Numbered from the stretch's first letter, positions 10,799 through 21,137 are shown. The stretch is 64,000 bases of DNA from Tubulanus polymorphus (GCF_964204645.1 NC_134035.1:1006001-1070000), one strand, 5' to 3'. A program made the numbers and translations. The notes: generated by a model not told the origin, from the sequence alone.

Positions 10799-11359
10799 AA
10801 GGAATAGTGTCGTGATTGATTTGATGCTTATTAAACTTTTGTATACGCTCGCGACCATCTCTAAAGTGATATTGAGATGGCAAATGTGCCAGCAGATTAG
10901 TCAATATTTCAATGTCAAATGCCTTGTTTCACGTGTATTGTGAAATACCACGTACCCCTCCGTCTGTTTTTTTTTCCATATTATATATACCTTAGATCTC
11001 TAAAACAATTTGAGCACTTATGTCTAGTATTGTGGTTTTTGTTGATTGTGTAATTGTTTTTTTATGTTCATTGTGTAATTTGTCATATATTATGTAGTAC
11101 ATGTTTTCTAGATAAGATGAGATTCCGAGTAATTAGGTTTTAAATGATTTTGTAACGTTGTTGCGCTTTATAGTCAACAAGTATTGTTACGTTAGAGATA
11201 TGGTTTTTTTTTAAAATTTTGTAACGTTGTTGCGCTTGGTCAACAAGTATGGTTGGATACTATTGAATTTTTTTCCTAGTTTTTTTTACATGATTTAACC
11301 CTGTAGTAGTTTCTCGACTTTAGCGTATATGCAAAAGTCGCAGAGAAAGTATAGTGGAG

Positions 11360-11731
11360 TATAGCAACTTGTTGTTTTGTTTAGAAATGTATTTGTTAGT
11401 CGTGTTTGTAAAGTAATTAGTCATATGTTCTTTCTGTCTTTGTTTATGGCATGTTGTTGCTCAAATTGTCTACTCACTGTCTGTCACCTTTGTTTTTCAT
11501 ACCTAAGTTTTTGTTACTATGCAGGAATATATATATAGATATAAGAGTCAGTTGAAACAGAATGAGGGACACAACACACTTTTATTTGGCAGTTTGTACT
11601 GAGCAGTTGTTGCGGTCGGTCGGAAGCCGACCAAGCATTTGAATAAAAGATTTTATCAAGATGGAATTGATGACTTTGGATTTATTTTGACGAGCTAGTT
11701 CCCGAGTGCACTGAAAATCCTAGTTGTTACA
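11360..11731 (+). repeat. LTR 2, unit A
   Basis: This central LTR is shared by the two internal regions. It is nearly identical to LTR 1 with a shorter TA run. Confidence 0.7.
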
Positions 11732-11806
11732 ATTGGTGGAGAACCCGTTGGCAAGATCTGACAGGCGCTGCAGGCTAACAATCTTGTGCCTAGTTTTGGA
11801 TAAGTA

Positions 11807-12382
11807 ATGGCTGTACTTTGCAAGAATTGTGGACTCAACTGTTGGAGCCGGACATGTTGTCACGCACAAAACGCATGCTGCAACCGTTGTTATATCATCG
11901 GACAATTTGCCCGATTTTGTGAGAATCCTGAGAAGCGAACCCGTCAAAAGTACGCGAAGAAAATTCGAGATCTGCCGAAGCTTATGATGTTCAATCAGCG
12001 TAAACAAATTGAAAACCTCCAAATTATCGGAGAAGGTATATCCATGAATCTGGGCGAGAATCAGTGCCCAATGATAGTTAGTTCACCAATCGACGTTGGC
12101 ATCTTAGACTGGGATGATGAGCATTTGTCTGTGGATATTTTACACCCGGAGCGACTAGACACATCAAAGCTACTTGAATTCGTGAGTTACCCAGTTTTTA
12201 GCGCGATTGAGCTGGATCTCAATTTCGAAAAAATCCCTAATCATGTCACTGATCAGTGCATCTTAGTAGATAATGTGTATTCTGCTGAGGAAACCGCAGC
12301 CGATATTTCTATTCTCGATGCGAAAATCCAAAATTTGTGTTCCATTTGCGATCGATTAAAAAGACATAACTTTTCGGAATAA
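11807..12382 (+). CDS. Gag-like zinc-knuckle protein of a nonautonomous LTR element
   Basis: This is the only uninterrupted one of the three copies in the window (191 aa). The N-terminal third is Cys-rich and contains CNRCYIIGQFARFC, which has the spacing of a retroviral/retrotransposon CCHC zinc knuckle (Cx2Cx4Hx4C) but Gln in place of the His. More Cys-rich words lie before it (CKNCGLNCWSRTCC). The rest is acidic, with a coiled-coil-like C-terminus (ISILDAKIQNLCSICDRLKR). A knuckle plus position just after the primer-binding region suggests a Gag remnant that would bind element RNA. There is no capsid domain I can recognise and no pol. Broken copies: 10223-10798 and 55310-55885. Confidence 0.5.
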   Translation: MAVLCKNCGLNCWSRTCCHAQNACCNRCYIIGQFARFCENPEKRTRQKYAKKIRDLPKLMMFNQRKQIENLQIIGEGISMNLGENQCPMIVSSPIDVGILDWDDEHLSVDILHPERLDTSKLLEFVSYPVFSAIELDLNFEKIPNHVTDQCILVDNVYSAEETAADISILDAKIQNLCSICDRLKRHNFSE

Positions 12383-12941
12383 AAGGAATAGTGTCGTGAT
12401 TGATTTGATGCTTATTAAATTTTTGTATACGCTCGCGACCATCTCTAAAGTGATATTGAGATGGCAAATGTGCCAGCAGATTAGTCAATATTTCAATGTC
12501 AAATGCCTTGTTTCACGTGTATTGTGAAATACCACGTACCCCTCCGTCTGTTTTTTTTCCATATTATATATACCTTAGATCTCTAAAACAATTTGAGCAC
12601 TTATGTCTAGTATTGTGGTTTTTGTTGATTGTGTAATTGTTTTTTTATGTTCATTGTGTAATTTGTCATATATTATGTAGTACATGTTTTCTAGATAAGA
12701 TGAGATTCCGAGTAATTAGGTTTTAAATGATTTTGTAACGTTGTTGCGCTTTATAGTCAACAAGTATTGTTACGTTAGAGATATGGTTTTTTTAAAAATT
12801 TTGTAACGTTGTTGCGCTTGGTCAACAAGTATGGTTGGATACTATTGAATTTTTTTCCTAGTTTTTTTTACATGATTTAACCCTGTAGTAGTTTCTCGAC
12901 TTTAGCGTATATGCAAAAGTCGCAGAGAAAGTATAGTGGAG

Positions 12942-13309
12942 TATAGCAACTTGTTGTTTTGTTTAGAAATGTATTTGTTAGTCGTGTTTGTAAAGTAATT
13001 AGTCATATGTTCTTTCTGTCTTTGTTTATGGCATGTTGTTGCTCAAATTGTCTACTGTCTGTCACCTTTGTTTTTCATACCTAAGTTTTTGTTACTATGC
13101 AGGAATATATATATATATATATAGATATAAGAGTCAGTTGAAACAGAATGAGGGACACAACACACACTTTTATTTGGCAGTTTGTACTGAGCAGTTGTTG
13201 CGGTCGGTCGGAAGCCGACCAAGCATTTGAATAAAAGATTTTATCAAGATGGAATTGATGACTTTGGATTTATTTTGACGAGCTAGTTCCCGAGTGCACT
13301 GAAAATCCT
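12942..13309 (+). repeat. LTR 3, unit A
   Basis: This is the right-hand LTR. Its last ~13 bases are missing, so it runs from GAAAATCCT straight into CCCACAG, the acceptor of astacin exon 3. Confidence 0.7.
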
Positions 13310-13719
13310 CCCACAGCTTTCAAAGGTCGCCTGATGACCAGTGACGGAGGTCGGCTCGCAGAACTGGACATGAGTCTGACGGAGTTACAGTACGACACTC
13401 TGTATAACAATCCGGCGAACGCGACTAACCGACAGAAAAGGAAAGCGCATTGGGAACTTTTCAAACGATGGACCGGAAATACGATTCTGTATTTCATTAA
13501 AACCACAGACGTGTTCAGTAAACTAAATCATATTCGTATTTCCGAAAACATAGAAACCGGGAGAGGATTCCATTATCTAGATTATGTCTCTTTTGTAGCC
13601 GAGGCACAAAAAGGAGAAATTCAGAAAGCGATTGACGAAATTGAAAAGACAACGTGCTTGAAGTTTGTAGCAGCTACTGATGAACATACAAATAAAATAC
13701 GCATACAAAACGGCACCGG

Positions 13720-14399
13720 GAAAGAGACAAATTATTCAAAAAAATTCAAGTTTCGTAGATGTGGCTGAAATCGAAAGATGTTCTTTCACTTGTTCTATCA
13801 AGCTTTATTCCCAAAGGGGAATTGAAGATAGATTAAAGTAATTCTCGTATATCTAACTTTTAGTTAGGTTGTTAAAGTATTAATGAACCCTTGTCTCAAA
13901 TATTTAGATTATATAACTTCTTATATATTCTGACGCCGTAAAAACCGTTACAATAATGTTTATATACATCGATACCCAGCATGCGTTATATATTAGGGGT
14001 TCTGTGTGAGTCGATGTGCACTACGTCATCAATATTTGCGTTTCATAACAATAATTACAATATTGCGAATTTCCAGTGTTCATTTTGTAATTATATATAT
14101 TTCATCACAGTCATGGCCGTTAATTTCAATTTCTTTAAATGTCGTTTTGAATTTTGAGAGGACGTACCCTACATTATCAATTTAGGTTAGCCTAGTTAGA
14201 CTGGTTGCCGATTTTCGGTGCATTCAAATTCCAAAAAAAGTTATTGAACCTCAATATAACATTATAGAATTATAACTGTATTATCATTAATTGTCGATAA
14301 TACTATAGGCGATTTACATATGTTATTTTTTCGAGGCGCCAGTATAAGTCTTCTAAGTTTGTTTTCTTGTGTGATATTAATAAGGCTTTATATTTCTAG
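13720..14399. other. Astacin copy A intron 3 region
   Basis: It begins with the mutated donor (GAAAGAG) and ends with the acceptor TATTTCTAG before exon 4. It is AT-rich and otherwise unremarkable; copy B has the same intron with small indels. Confidence 0.6.
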
Positions 14400-15985
14400 A
14401 TGCAATTCGCACCTGGGTATGACTGGTGGCGAGCAAGCGATCAATTTACATCCAAATTGTCGAGTCGTGAGTAGATTGAAATTACGATGCCCCGTAATAT
14501 GATATATTAGCTTTTATCATGATATCAGTTCGTTATTCTACAGAAACCTACGATCTTACACGAATTCGGACACGCTTTAGGACTTGTTCACGAGCATCAA
14601 CTGCCCGATCGCGACGAGTATTTGAATATTCTGTACGAAAATGTCGAACCGGACTGGGCCATTTGGTTCAAGAGAATAGAATCTAATCTGGTTTTACAGT
14701 ACGAGGTACCGTATGACTACCGCAGTATCATGCACTACGGGATCACCGTAAGTATCTTTACTACCTAAAGATTATGATTACTTACTCCAAACTAACGAAT
14801 TCTCGTTTTATAATGTATTACAATGTCTTTCAATTCATAATGCCAGGCATTCTCGGCAAATGGTAAACAAACCATCCAAGCGAAGGACATCACGAAAGGT
14901 CATCTTATCCAGGATACCTGGGACAAAGCGTCTTTCTCGTTTTCTGACGTCAAAGTTATCAACTCGCATTACGAATGTAGCTGTAAGTTTGTTATACACT
15001 GTTCTGCGTCTACACAATTTTCACAATATAAAATCAATTGTCTTGTACGAATTTTTCAGCACATTGTCCCGAAACGGTGAAGAACAAATGCCCGCAGCCC
15101 GACTCGTTCTTGAATAAGAACTGCAGATGCGAATTCGCGTGTAAGTTTAGAAACAGTTTTCAAAGCTTATGTTCTGTATGTATAATGTCCATAGAATATA
15201 CTGTTGCAGTGCACACTACAAAAGCGAAGCTGTATTTTGGGGAAATTCATAACTTATACAATATATGAGAAATGGGATTTCATGCTCGAACTATCTGGAC
15301 ATATAATTTCGATTTTCAGATGGCCGAGAGACTGATCCGCTAACCGGTACTGAAATAGTGGAAGCCGGCCCAACGACCGCCGTACCATGCTATGATAAAA
15401 AGAATTTTTGCCAGGAACTTGCTCGAGGCGGCGCCTGCAATACGGACCCCGGCTACATGCTCCAGAATTGTCAAGTATCATGCGGTATTTGTTCATTAAC
15501 GTCCTCTAGTTCGCCCACTCAGCCCACGACTACCGGACCGATGCCGTGTTTGGACTTTGATAGAAAATGCCCCCATTGGATGAGTATAGGCTACTGCGAG
15601 ACACATTATAAAACCTTCATGGAATTTTACTGTAGGAAGTCTTGCGATCTTTGCTCAACGCTTTCTACGACTACAACCACGACGACACCTGAACCAACAA
15701 CTACCCAAATTGTCCCTTGTGCCGACAATAATGTCAACTGTGCCACCTGGGCAGCGGATGGTTTCTGTTTGGGAGAGTTCGAATCATATATGAGCCTGAA
15801 TTGTAAGATTTCTTGCAATACATGCACAAACCCTACGACCACGACTACCCCGAGACCAACAACGACCACGACTACCCCGAAACCCACAACCACGACCGTT
15901 ACATGTGTTGATTATAACGGCAATTGTAAAACTTGGGCCGATGATGGTCACTGTGTTGGAGAATACGAAGGTTATATGAGGGACC

Positions 15986-18175
15986 ATAAGCCTTTTTACA
16001 GTTTCCAGGCGCCATTTTTTTGGGTACCCACCGGGTCCACATTGTTGAATTTTTTGTCCCTATTTTTCTCCGGTTTAATTTTTTTATTTCGTTCATATCT
16101 CTGGATTTGATTAAGATAGAAACAAAGTAAAAATATCGATGAACTCGGCTGATAATAAACTTTTTTATGATATCACTCATTTATAAAGTTAATGCAACAA
16201 TGTGCGCTGGTGAAGTTATAAACATTGATATCGTCTTCCCGATAATTCAACTTGAATTATTGCTCATCTCATTCAAAAGTTCGTAATTCTTACAAATATT
16301 AATCTACATTTTTGAAATTTTCAGAACCAATAGCCATCTATATGTGGTCTTATATACCTTTTACCGTTTTCAATTATCCTTATTAGTTTTTAAGTAATTG
16401 CGAGTCAAACTTCCAAAACTCGTTTTCCCGGGTCCCCTGGGTGCATCTTTATATCAGGAAATTTCACAATTTCACCGGTCCCTACTTTGTTGAAAATCAA
16501 TTTATTAAGTAACCATGGAAATAAGGGCACCTAGGTTTTTGAAAAGTGGTTATTAAAGATATATATTCTCTAGGATTTGTCAAAATAAACAAAATAACCC
16601 AGGTGTTGCTTTAACCAGCTACCTAGGTTCACAACAGATCATTTTGTCCAACGTGTTTCATTCGATTCCAAAACTGCACGTACGGGTATACGATTGCAAA
16701 TGTGAAAGTCAGACATTATGTGGCACATGTATGAGGACCAAAGTCTCAATGCTGCGTCGCATTGCCGTCGCAAATTTGCATGGCTACTTACGTGAAGTGG
16801 GCTAATACAGACCTTGTGTGATCAAAACTGACTTAGAATTCGTGCCAAATCTCAAAACAACTATCAAACACACGAGATCAATTTTGACAGAAAGTAAACG
16901 AAAGTTATGTTTCTTACTAATATATTCCAAAGTTCCAATCTTTCCAACACAATCGACTAAGCCAAATATATTCAAATTCAATTTGAAACACCTTCCAGCT
17001 CTTGTCACGATCAGTAATAAAGATCGAACATCGAACATTCTCAAAAAAGCAAAGCCGATCCAACGGTTTGCAAGCGTCAAGTTTGACACAGCCGTGGCTG
17101 CCTCCATTTGTGTGGAGCTGCTGCTGAAAATTCAAAAATGTAAATCGGGTACCGGTATTTAACTGAAGACCGAGTGCTCGCCATTACACCATGGTATTTC
17201 TGATGGTTAACTTTTGAGCAACTGGCTCCAGAATCACCTGCCAAGGGCCATATTTCATTGATGCAATATACTGTGAAACGATATAATATAGACGGGAGAT
17301 CAATGAAACTTAAATGCCTGACACTAAGACTTATTTCGACTTTTTTGACTATCTTAGATGATTGGGAGAGGGGTCCAAAAATAAGGACATTTTCCGCAGA
17401 TTAAGGCTGTGAGTAGGGTGCCCCTCGGTGTTGAAACAAATACATCCAAAACAATTTAATTTGCAAGAGGATGAGTGATAGATTTGTAAGTTTTATGCGA
17501 TCACTGTCTTGACAAAGATGGTAATCTTAATGGGAAGTTGCAGGGGTCCGGACTACCGACCCTCCAAACCCGTAGTCTGTCCCTGTGTTACTAGAAATAT
17601 ATCTCTATTTACCATTTTTTTCAAATAACTAGGTGCCCTTGTTTCCATAGTTACTGAAAATTTTGATTTTAACAATGTAGGACCGGTTAAATTGGCAAAT
17701 TTCTTGATATAAATATGCACACATGATACTCTAGAAAACGTGTTTTGAAAGTTTGACTCGCAATTACTTAAAAACTAATAAGGATAATTGAAAACGGTAA
17801 AAGGTATATAAGACCACATATAGATGGCTATTGGTCCTGAAAATTTCAAAAATGTAGATTAATATTTGTAAGAATTACGAACTTTTGAATGAGATGAGCA
17901 TTAATTCAAGTTGAATTATCGGGAAGACGATATCAATGTTTATAACTTCACCAGCGCACATTGTTGCATTAACTTTATAAATGAGTGATATCATAAAAAA
18001 GTTTATTATCAGCCGAGTTCATCGATATTTTTACTTTGTTTCTATCTTAAACAAATCCAGAGATATGAACGAAATAAAAAAACTAAACCGGAGAAAAATA
18101 GGGACAAAAAATTCAACAATGCGGACCCGGCGGGTACCCAAAAAAATGGCGCCTGGAAACTGTAAAAAGGCTTAT
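15986..18175. mobile_element. 2186-bp long-TIR element inserted in the ShKT exon (copy A)
   Basis: The element runs from AAGCCTTTTTACAG (15988) to CTGTAAAAAGGCTT (18173). Copy B has the empty site GACCATTGTAGC; here AT is present on both sides (15986-15987 and 18174-18175), so the target copy appears to be 2 bp. The inverted repeats are long: at least 450 bp match closely and similarity fades inward to about 590 bp on each side. The middle, about 1 kb, has no transposase; its longest frames (16802-17162) are in opposite directions and recognisably nothing. The architecture suits a nonautonomous or foldback-type DNA transposon. The superfamily is not determined. Confidence 0.85.
17160..17205 (-). 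ncRNA. tRNA-Gln-like 5' half inside the long-TIR element
   Basis: On the minus strand CCATGGTGTAATGGCGAGCA is followed by CTCGGTCTTC. This resembles the D-arm and A box of eukaryotic tRNA-Gln up to the anticodon arm. No B box follows, so it is at most a truncated tRNA-derived piece. Confidence 0.3.
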
Positions 18176-18531
18176 TGTAGCGACTCTTGCGGAATATGTT
18201 CCCCAACAACGACCACGACTACCCCGAAACCCACAACAACTGTCGCTTGTCTCGATCATAACGATAACTGTCAAATTTGGTCCGATGAAGGTTACTGTGT
18301 CGGAGAATATGAACCGTATATGAGCGCGAATTGTGTAAAATCTTGTGCAAAATGTTGAATCTGTCGATAAACGAATAGAATTAAAAGCAAGTAATAATAA
18401 TAGCCTTCCTAATTCTTTTTATTTCAAATTACGGTTATTTCTTGAGAAAAGCAGAAGTGATTTAAAGCTTGTTATTCGAATTCACGATTTACGGGAAGTA
18501 AGGGCGGCAAGTGGGCGATCAGATATTGCAA

Positions 18532-18697
18532 GGCGTTTGCTCAAGGGTGAAATGTTGAAATTCAATCATAAGCTATACACTAACGTGCACTGAGTGCTAA
18601 CGCGTTTTTAAATAGCCATTAAAACCCAAGTTTCCAACCAATACAAGAAATAAGAAATTATTATATGCAGCAATCTGTTAATGACCATGGATCAGCA
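18532..18697 (-). repeat. Right inverted repeat bounding the astacin gene (copy A)
   Basis: This is the reverse-complement partner of 8461-8627. It lies 174 bases after the astacin stop. Outside it (GCCATTTTCACC) similarity to the left flank fades at once. Confidence 0.85.
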
Positions 18698-19006
18698 GCC
18701 ATTTTCACCAAGAACCTAATTAGTCATAAGTGTCTGATTGATTTTACTGTTCGCTGCATAAAATTGTTGTATCCCGGATTGCTCTTTGTCTCAGCTTTAA
18801 CGGTTCCTGTAAATGTCAATATTACTCAAATCCGGGTTGTTTATCATTATTTGGAAGTTAGCGAAAATTATTGTATCTTACAATCAATGATTCAGATTGA
18901 ACTTGATCCACGATTTATTGAAAATCAAAATGATCTCATCTGAAAACTGTACATTCCAACAAAATACGATCATTTATAATGATAGAGAATAGCTTTAACG
19001 CTCTGT

Positions 19007-19462
19007 TTAAAAGTGCTTGTTAATCATATTCAATTTTATAATCACGAAAACTGGTGGTAAATTCTGTAACAATTCCTCCTCGATATTTAAAGTTTCTTCA
19101 GTCTGTTCTTCCTCGGAGAAAGAGACCTCATCCGTATCAACATGTGTGACGTCACGGGTATAGTTAGTTCGCGTATCGAAATCTGGTAGGCAGTCTACAT
19201 CGATATTGGATCCGTGGGCGTCATAATCAGTGTTTGTATCGACAGTTGGTAGACTGTCTACATCTAAATCAAACTCAGGAAATTCTATGTTTTGTACTGG
19301 TGGTAAACTGTCGTAGCCAAAATCATCGTGAATGATAGGACCACCAGCCTTATATCGTTTGGTCAGAAATGAATTTCTGTTTTGTTTAGTCAGTCGCTGC
19401 TGGCGCTCCTCCGTCCCGGGCGTGGGGCGTAGAGCAATCCGGATTTCGTGTTCGTGTTTGAA
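19007..19462 (-). other. Met-less 151-codon acidic reading frame, possible terminal exon (unit A)
   Basis: The frame is open from 19462 down to TAA at 19009-19007 on the minus strand. It reads EIRIALRPTPGTEERQQRL, then KRYKAGGPIIHDDFGYDSLP, then an acidic tail with two related units (DVDSLPTVDTNTDYD and DVDCLPDFDTRTNYT) and SEEEQTEE. It has no ATG near its start; a possible acceptor is ACAAAACAG|AAATTC at about 19380. The composition is protein-like rather than AT noise. The copy at 60345-60800 keeps the frame with one silent and one Asp-to-His change. I do not recognise a family. It may be the last exon of a minus-strand gene. Confidence 0.35.
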
Positions 19463-19747
19463 TTACATTTGAATTATATTTATCGTCTAGATTTTAAGCG
19501 TGTTAAATAGTTGAATAAATGAGTATGATGTTTTTTTTTTTCAAAGAAAGCATTGTATGAATTCCTAGAAATCTAGTGATGTGTACCCCAGTGGTACCGT
19601 AGCTGCGAAATTCAAGTTTGGTCAGAAACGGATGATTTCATTCAGAGTCGACATCGTCACGGCGTTGACCATTGTGACATCGCGGTTGTTTGTCCGAATA
19701 TGAATGGCCGTCGAATATGTTCGAATGTTTTCCTGTCACAATCGGGC

Positions 19748-19925
19748 GGACCGGATGGCGTAGTCGGTCGGCGACTTGCGTGTCACCGCTGTGGCCCAGG
19801 TTCGAGTCTCGGAGGAGGCGGGTCAGGATGTGGCAAATGATCTCCGGTAAGCGGGCGAGTCGAGAGTACTGTCCTCCCTGGAATGAGGTTGCTAATGCGT
19901 GAGTCCTACAGAATAACTGGTGTGG
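19748..19925 (+). mobile_element. tRNA-derived SINE (unit A)
   Basis: An A-box-like TGGCGTAGTCGG (19756-19767) and a B box GGTTCGAGTCT (19799-19809) are spaced as in a tRNA gene. The arms are too imperfect and the 3' end does not pair with the 5' end, so this is a SINE head and not a tRNA. The body runs on through AGTACTGTCCTCCCTGGAAT. Its exact ends were not determined. Confidence 0.55.
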
Positions 19926-20215
19926 GGTAAATTATGTTTAATTCAGTCGTTTCTGGCTGAATTATTTATTTATCCCACAATACCGGTCCAGGTTGCGGAG
20001 TAATTCCCCCAGGGACCTTCGACTTTTTTACAATATTAGTTTGTTATTTTAAGTTGAGTGGTGAGGGTTTGGAAAATTTGTTTATATTTATTCAATTCCT
20101 CGAACTGAAGAAATCCAAGCGACTATTCGGTGCAAGCAGCGCGCGCGGTGATCAATCACAGTTCTTTCTCAACTGATGATAAAACTTCCATAATTTTTTA
20201 ACTTCACCAGATTTC

Positions 20216-20423
20216 AGTTAAAGAGGATGTGTACGCGGCGATGTTTGATGAACTTGTGTATAAATTCGGATTGAAAACTACTCTATCCAATAGAGAATCA
20301 CTCTCTGGAGACCTGCCATACGCTCCACTACACAATAGTGCCGCATCACTGCACAAACCCTTAAGGCAACTTCAATATCCTAAAGTAAAACTCGAAAATA
20401 GTAAAATTGAGCCGGTATTATAG
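20216..20423 (+). other. Possible 3'-terminal exon of an unknown plus-strand gene (unit A)
   Basis: After a good acceptor (TTCACCAGATTTCAG) the frame reads KEDVYAAMFDELVYKFGLKT, then about 45 more residues to a TAG at 20421-20423. Unit B keeps it (61553-61760) with several residue changes (DE to GE, F to S, P to L). No family is recognised and no partner exon was found. It could be chance. Confidence 0.25.
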
Positions 20424-20537
20424 TTCAAAACCAGACGTAAATAGAAGGGAAATCTACACTTAAGTTTGTTGGATAGTTTAGATAAAATTTCAGCATATAA
20501 TTTTAGGCTAAAATCGTAGCAATCGATATTTCTATCT

Positions 20538-21014
20538 TTAACAATATGTGTCTCTATGAATAGTCGAATTAAACTCGATGACCTGTAGGCCCCATTGAAA
20601 ATGTTTGGCACGAATTGAATGCTTCTTGCGGATTAGCGTCACGGACTCGGGTCTGTCACAGGAATGCGCGATCGAGCCTTCTGATTGATCCATTCCGGTC
20701 GCATCGATGATGCACCGTCGCTGATTGGTTGACGTAGGTATTAGAAGCGCGGTTCGAGCCGCCCGATGCCAGTCCGAGAACTGATGTCCAGTGATGAAGA
20801 GCTCTGCAACAAGGCGTGAAGAACGTGTGGCTTCAAGCGAACAACCTGCTAATAAGCGGCTGATGATGTTAGGAATGACTGGAACGTGAAGGAATTTGTG
20901 ACGCCTAGCAATTAAAAAGCAAGAAACTGGCGGCTGTTGGTGCTGATGATTGCGGAGGAGATGACGGCTAATTTGCTGTTGTTGCTGATTTTCGATGTTC
21001 GATTTCACACACAT
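20538..21014 (-). other. Unassigned 158-codon minus-strand frame (unit A)
   Basis: It starts MCVKSNIENQQQQQISRHLL and contains a Gln/His-rich N-terminus, then a Leu/Arg/Ile-rich stretch. The copy at 61875-62351 is nearly identical. I recognise no domain and see no clear promoter or splice partner. It is listed because its length and conservation are above background. Confidence 0.25.
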
Positions 21015-21101
21015 TTATACATTATGATGAATATTGTGTCTTTTTAGGGTTAAACCGAAACCAGTTCGCTACTACTCGTTTGTCGCAACGTCCTGAACTA
21101 G

Positions 21102-21102
<1 letters not shown>

Positions 21103-21137
<35 letters not shown>
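21103..21137 (+). repeat. (CTG)n trinucleotide repeat, ~12 units
   Basis: A pure CTG run lies between TGAACTAGT and ACATTGGGAACC. Unit B has about 24 units at 62440-62510. Confidence 0.95.

Larger units (their letters stand above)
9766..13309 (+). mobile_element. Nonautonomous LTR retrotransposon, LTR-internal-LTR-internal-LTR (unit A)
   Basis: Three near-identical LTRs (9770-10147, 11360-11731, 12942-13309) alternate with two 1.21-kb internal regions. Each LTR begins TATAGCAAC and ends GTTGTTACA, an imperfect inverted pair. The internal region starts ATTGGTGGAGAACCCGTTGG, the usual place of a primer-binding site, and ends with a purine-rich GCAGAGAAAGTATAGTGGAG just before the next LTR. A 4-bp target copy, CTTC, lies at 9766-9769; in unit B it is seen on both sides, while here the right edge has a small deletion. 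No protease, reverse transcriptase or integrase is present. The tandem form is what unequal recombination between LTRs produces. It sits in astacin intron 2. Confidence 0.75.
9053..18358 (+). pseudogene. Astacin metalloprotease with ShKT repeats, broken copy A
   Basis: The exons parallel the intact copy B: 9053-9091, 9575-9701, 13317-13719, 14400-14466, 14544-14747, 14847-14982, 15060-15140, 15320-15987, resuming at 18176-18358. The protease core is still readable: HEFGHALGLVHEH with the three zinc histidines and catalytic Glu, and the Met-turn SIMHYG. Three changes separate it from copy B. The donor after exon 3 reads GGAAAGAG where copy B has GGTAAGAG, so the GT is lost. The conserved IPY near the mature N-terminus is ILY. 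A 2186-bp transposon-like insert splits ShKT domain 4 after its third cysteine and brings a stop at 16108. Exon 3 also has the LTR element just before its acceptor AG, shared with copy B. I judge it a recent pseudogene, or a null haplotype if the two units are alleles. Confidence 0.75.

Noticed and set aside
16802-17162. Opposed ~100-codon frames in the centre of the long-TIR element as a transposase
   Set aside because: No catalytic motif or family resemblance, and the frames are too short.
18665-18943. 92-codon plus frame near the right inverted repeat (and 60018-60281)
   Set aside because: It overlaps the inverted repeat, its start region is not conserved between units, and the changes between copies are mostly replacements.
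19756-19815. Functional tRNA gene with Ala-like anticodon
   Set aside because: The B box is good, but stem pairing is poor and the sequence runs on into a SINE-like body.
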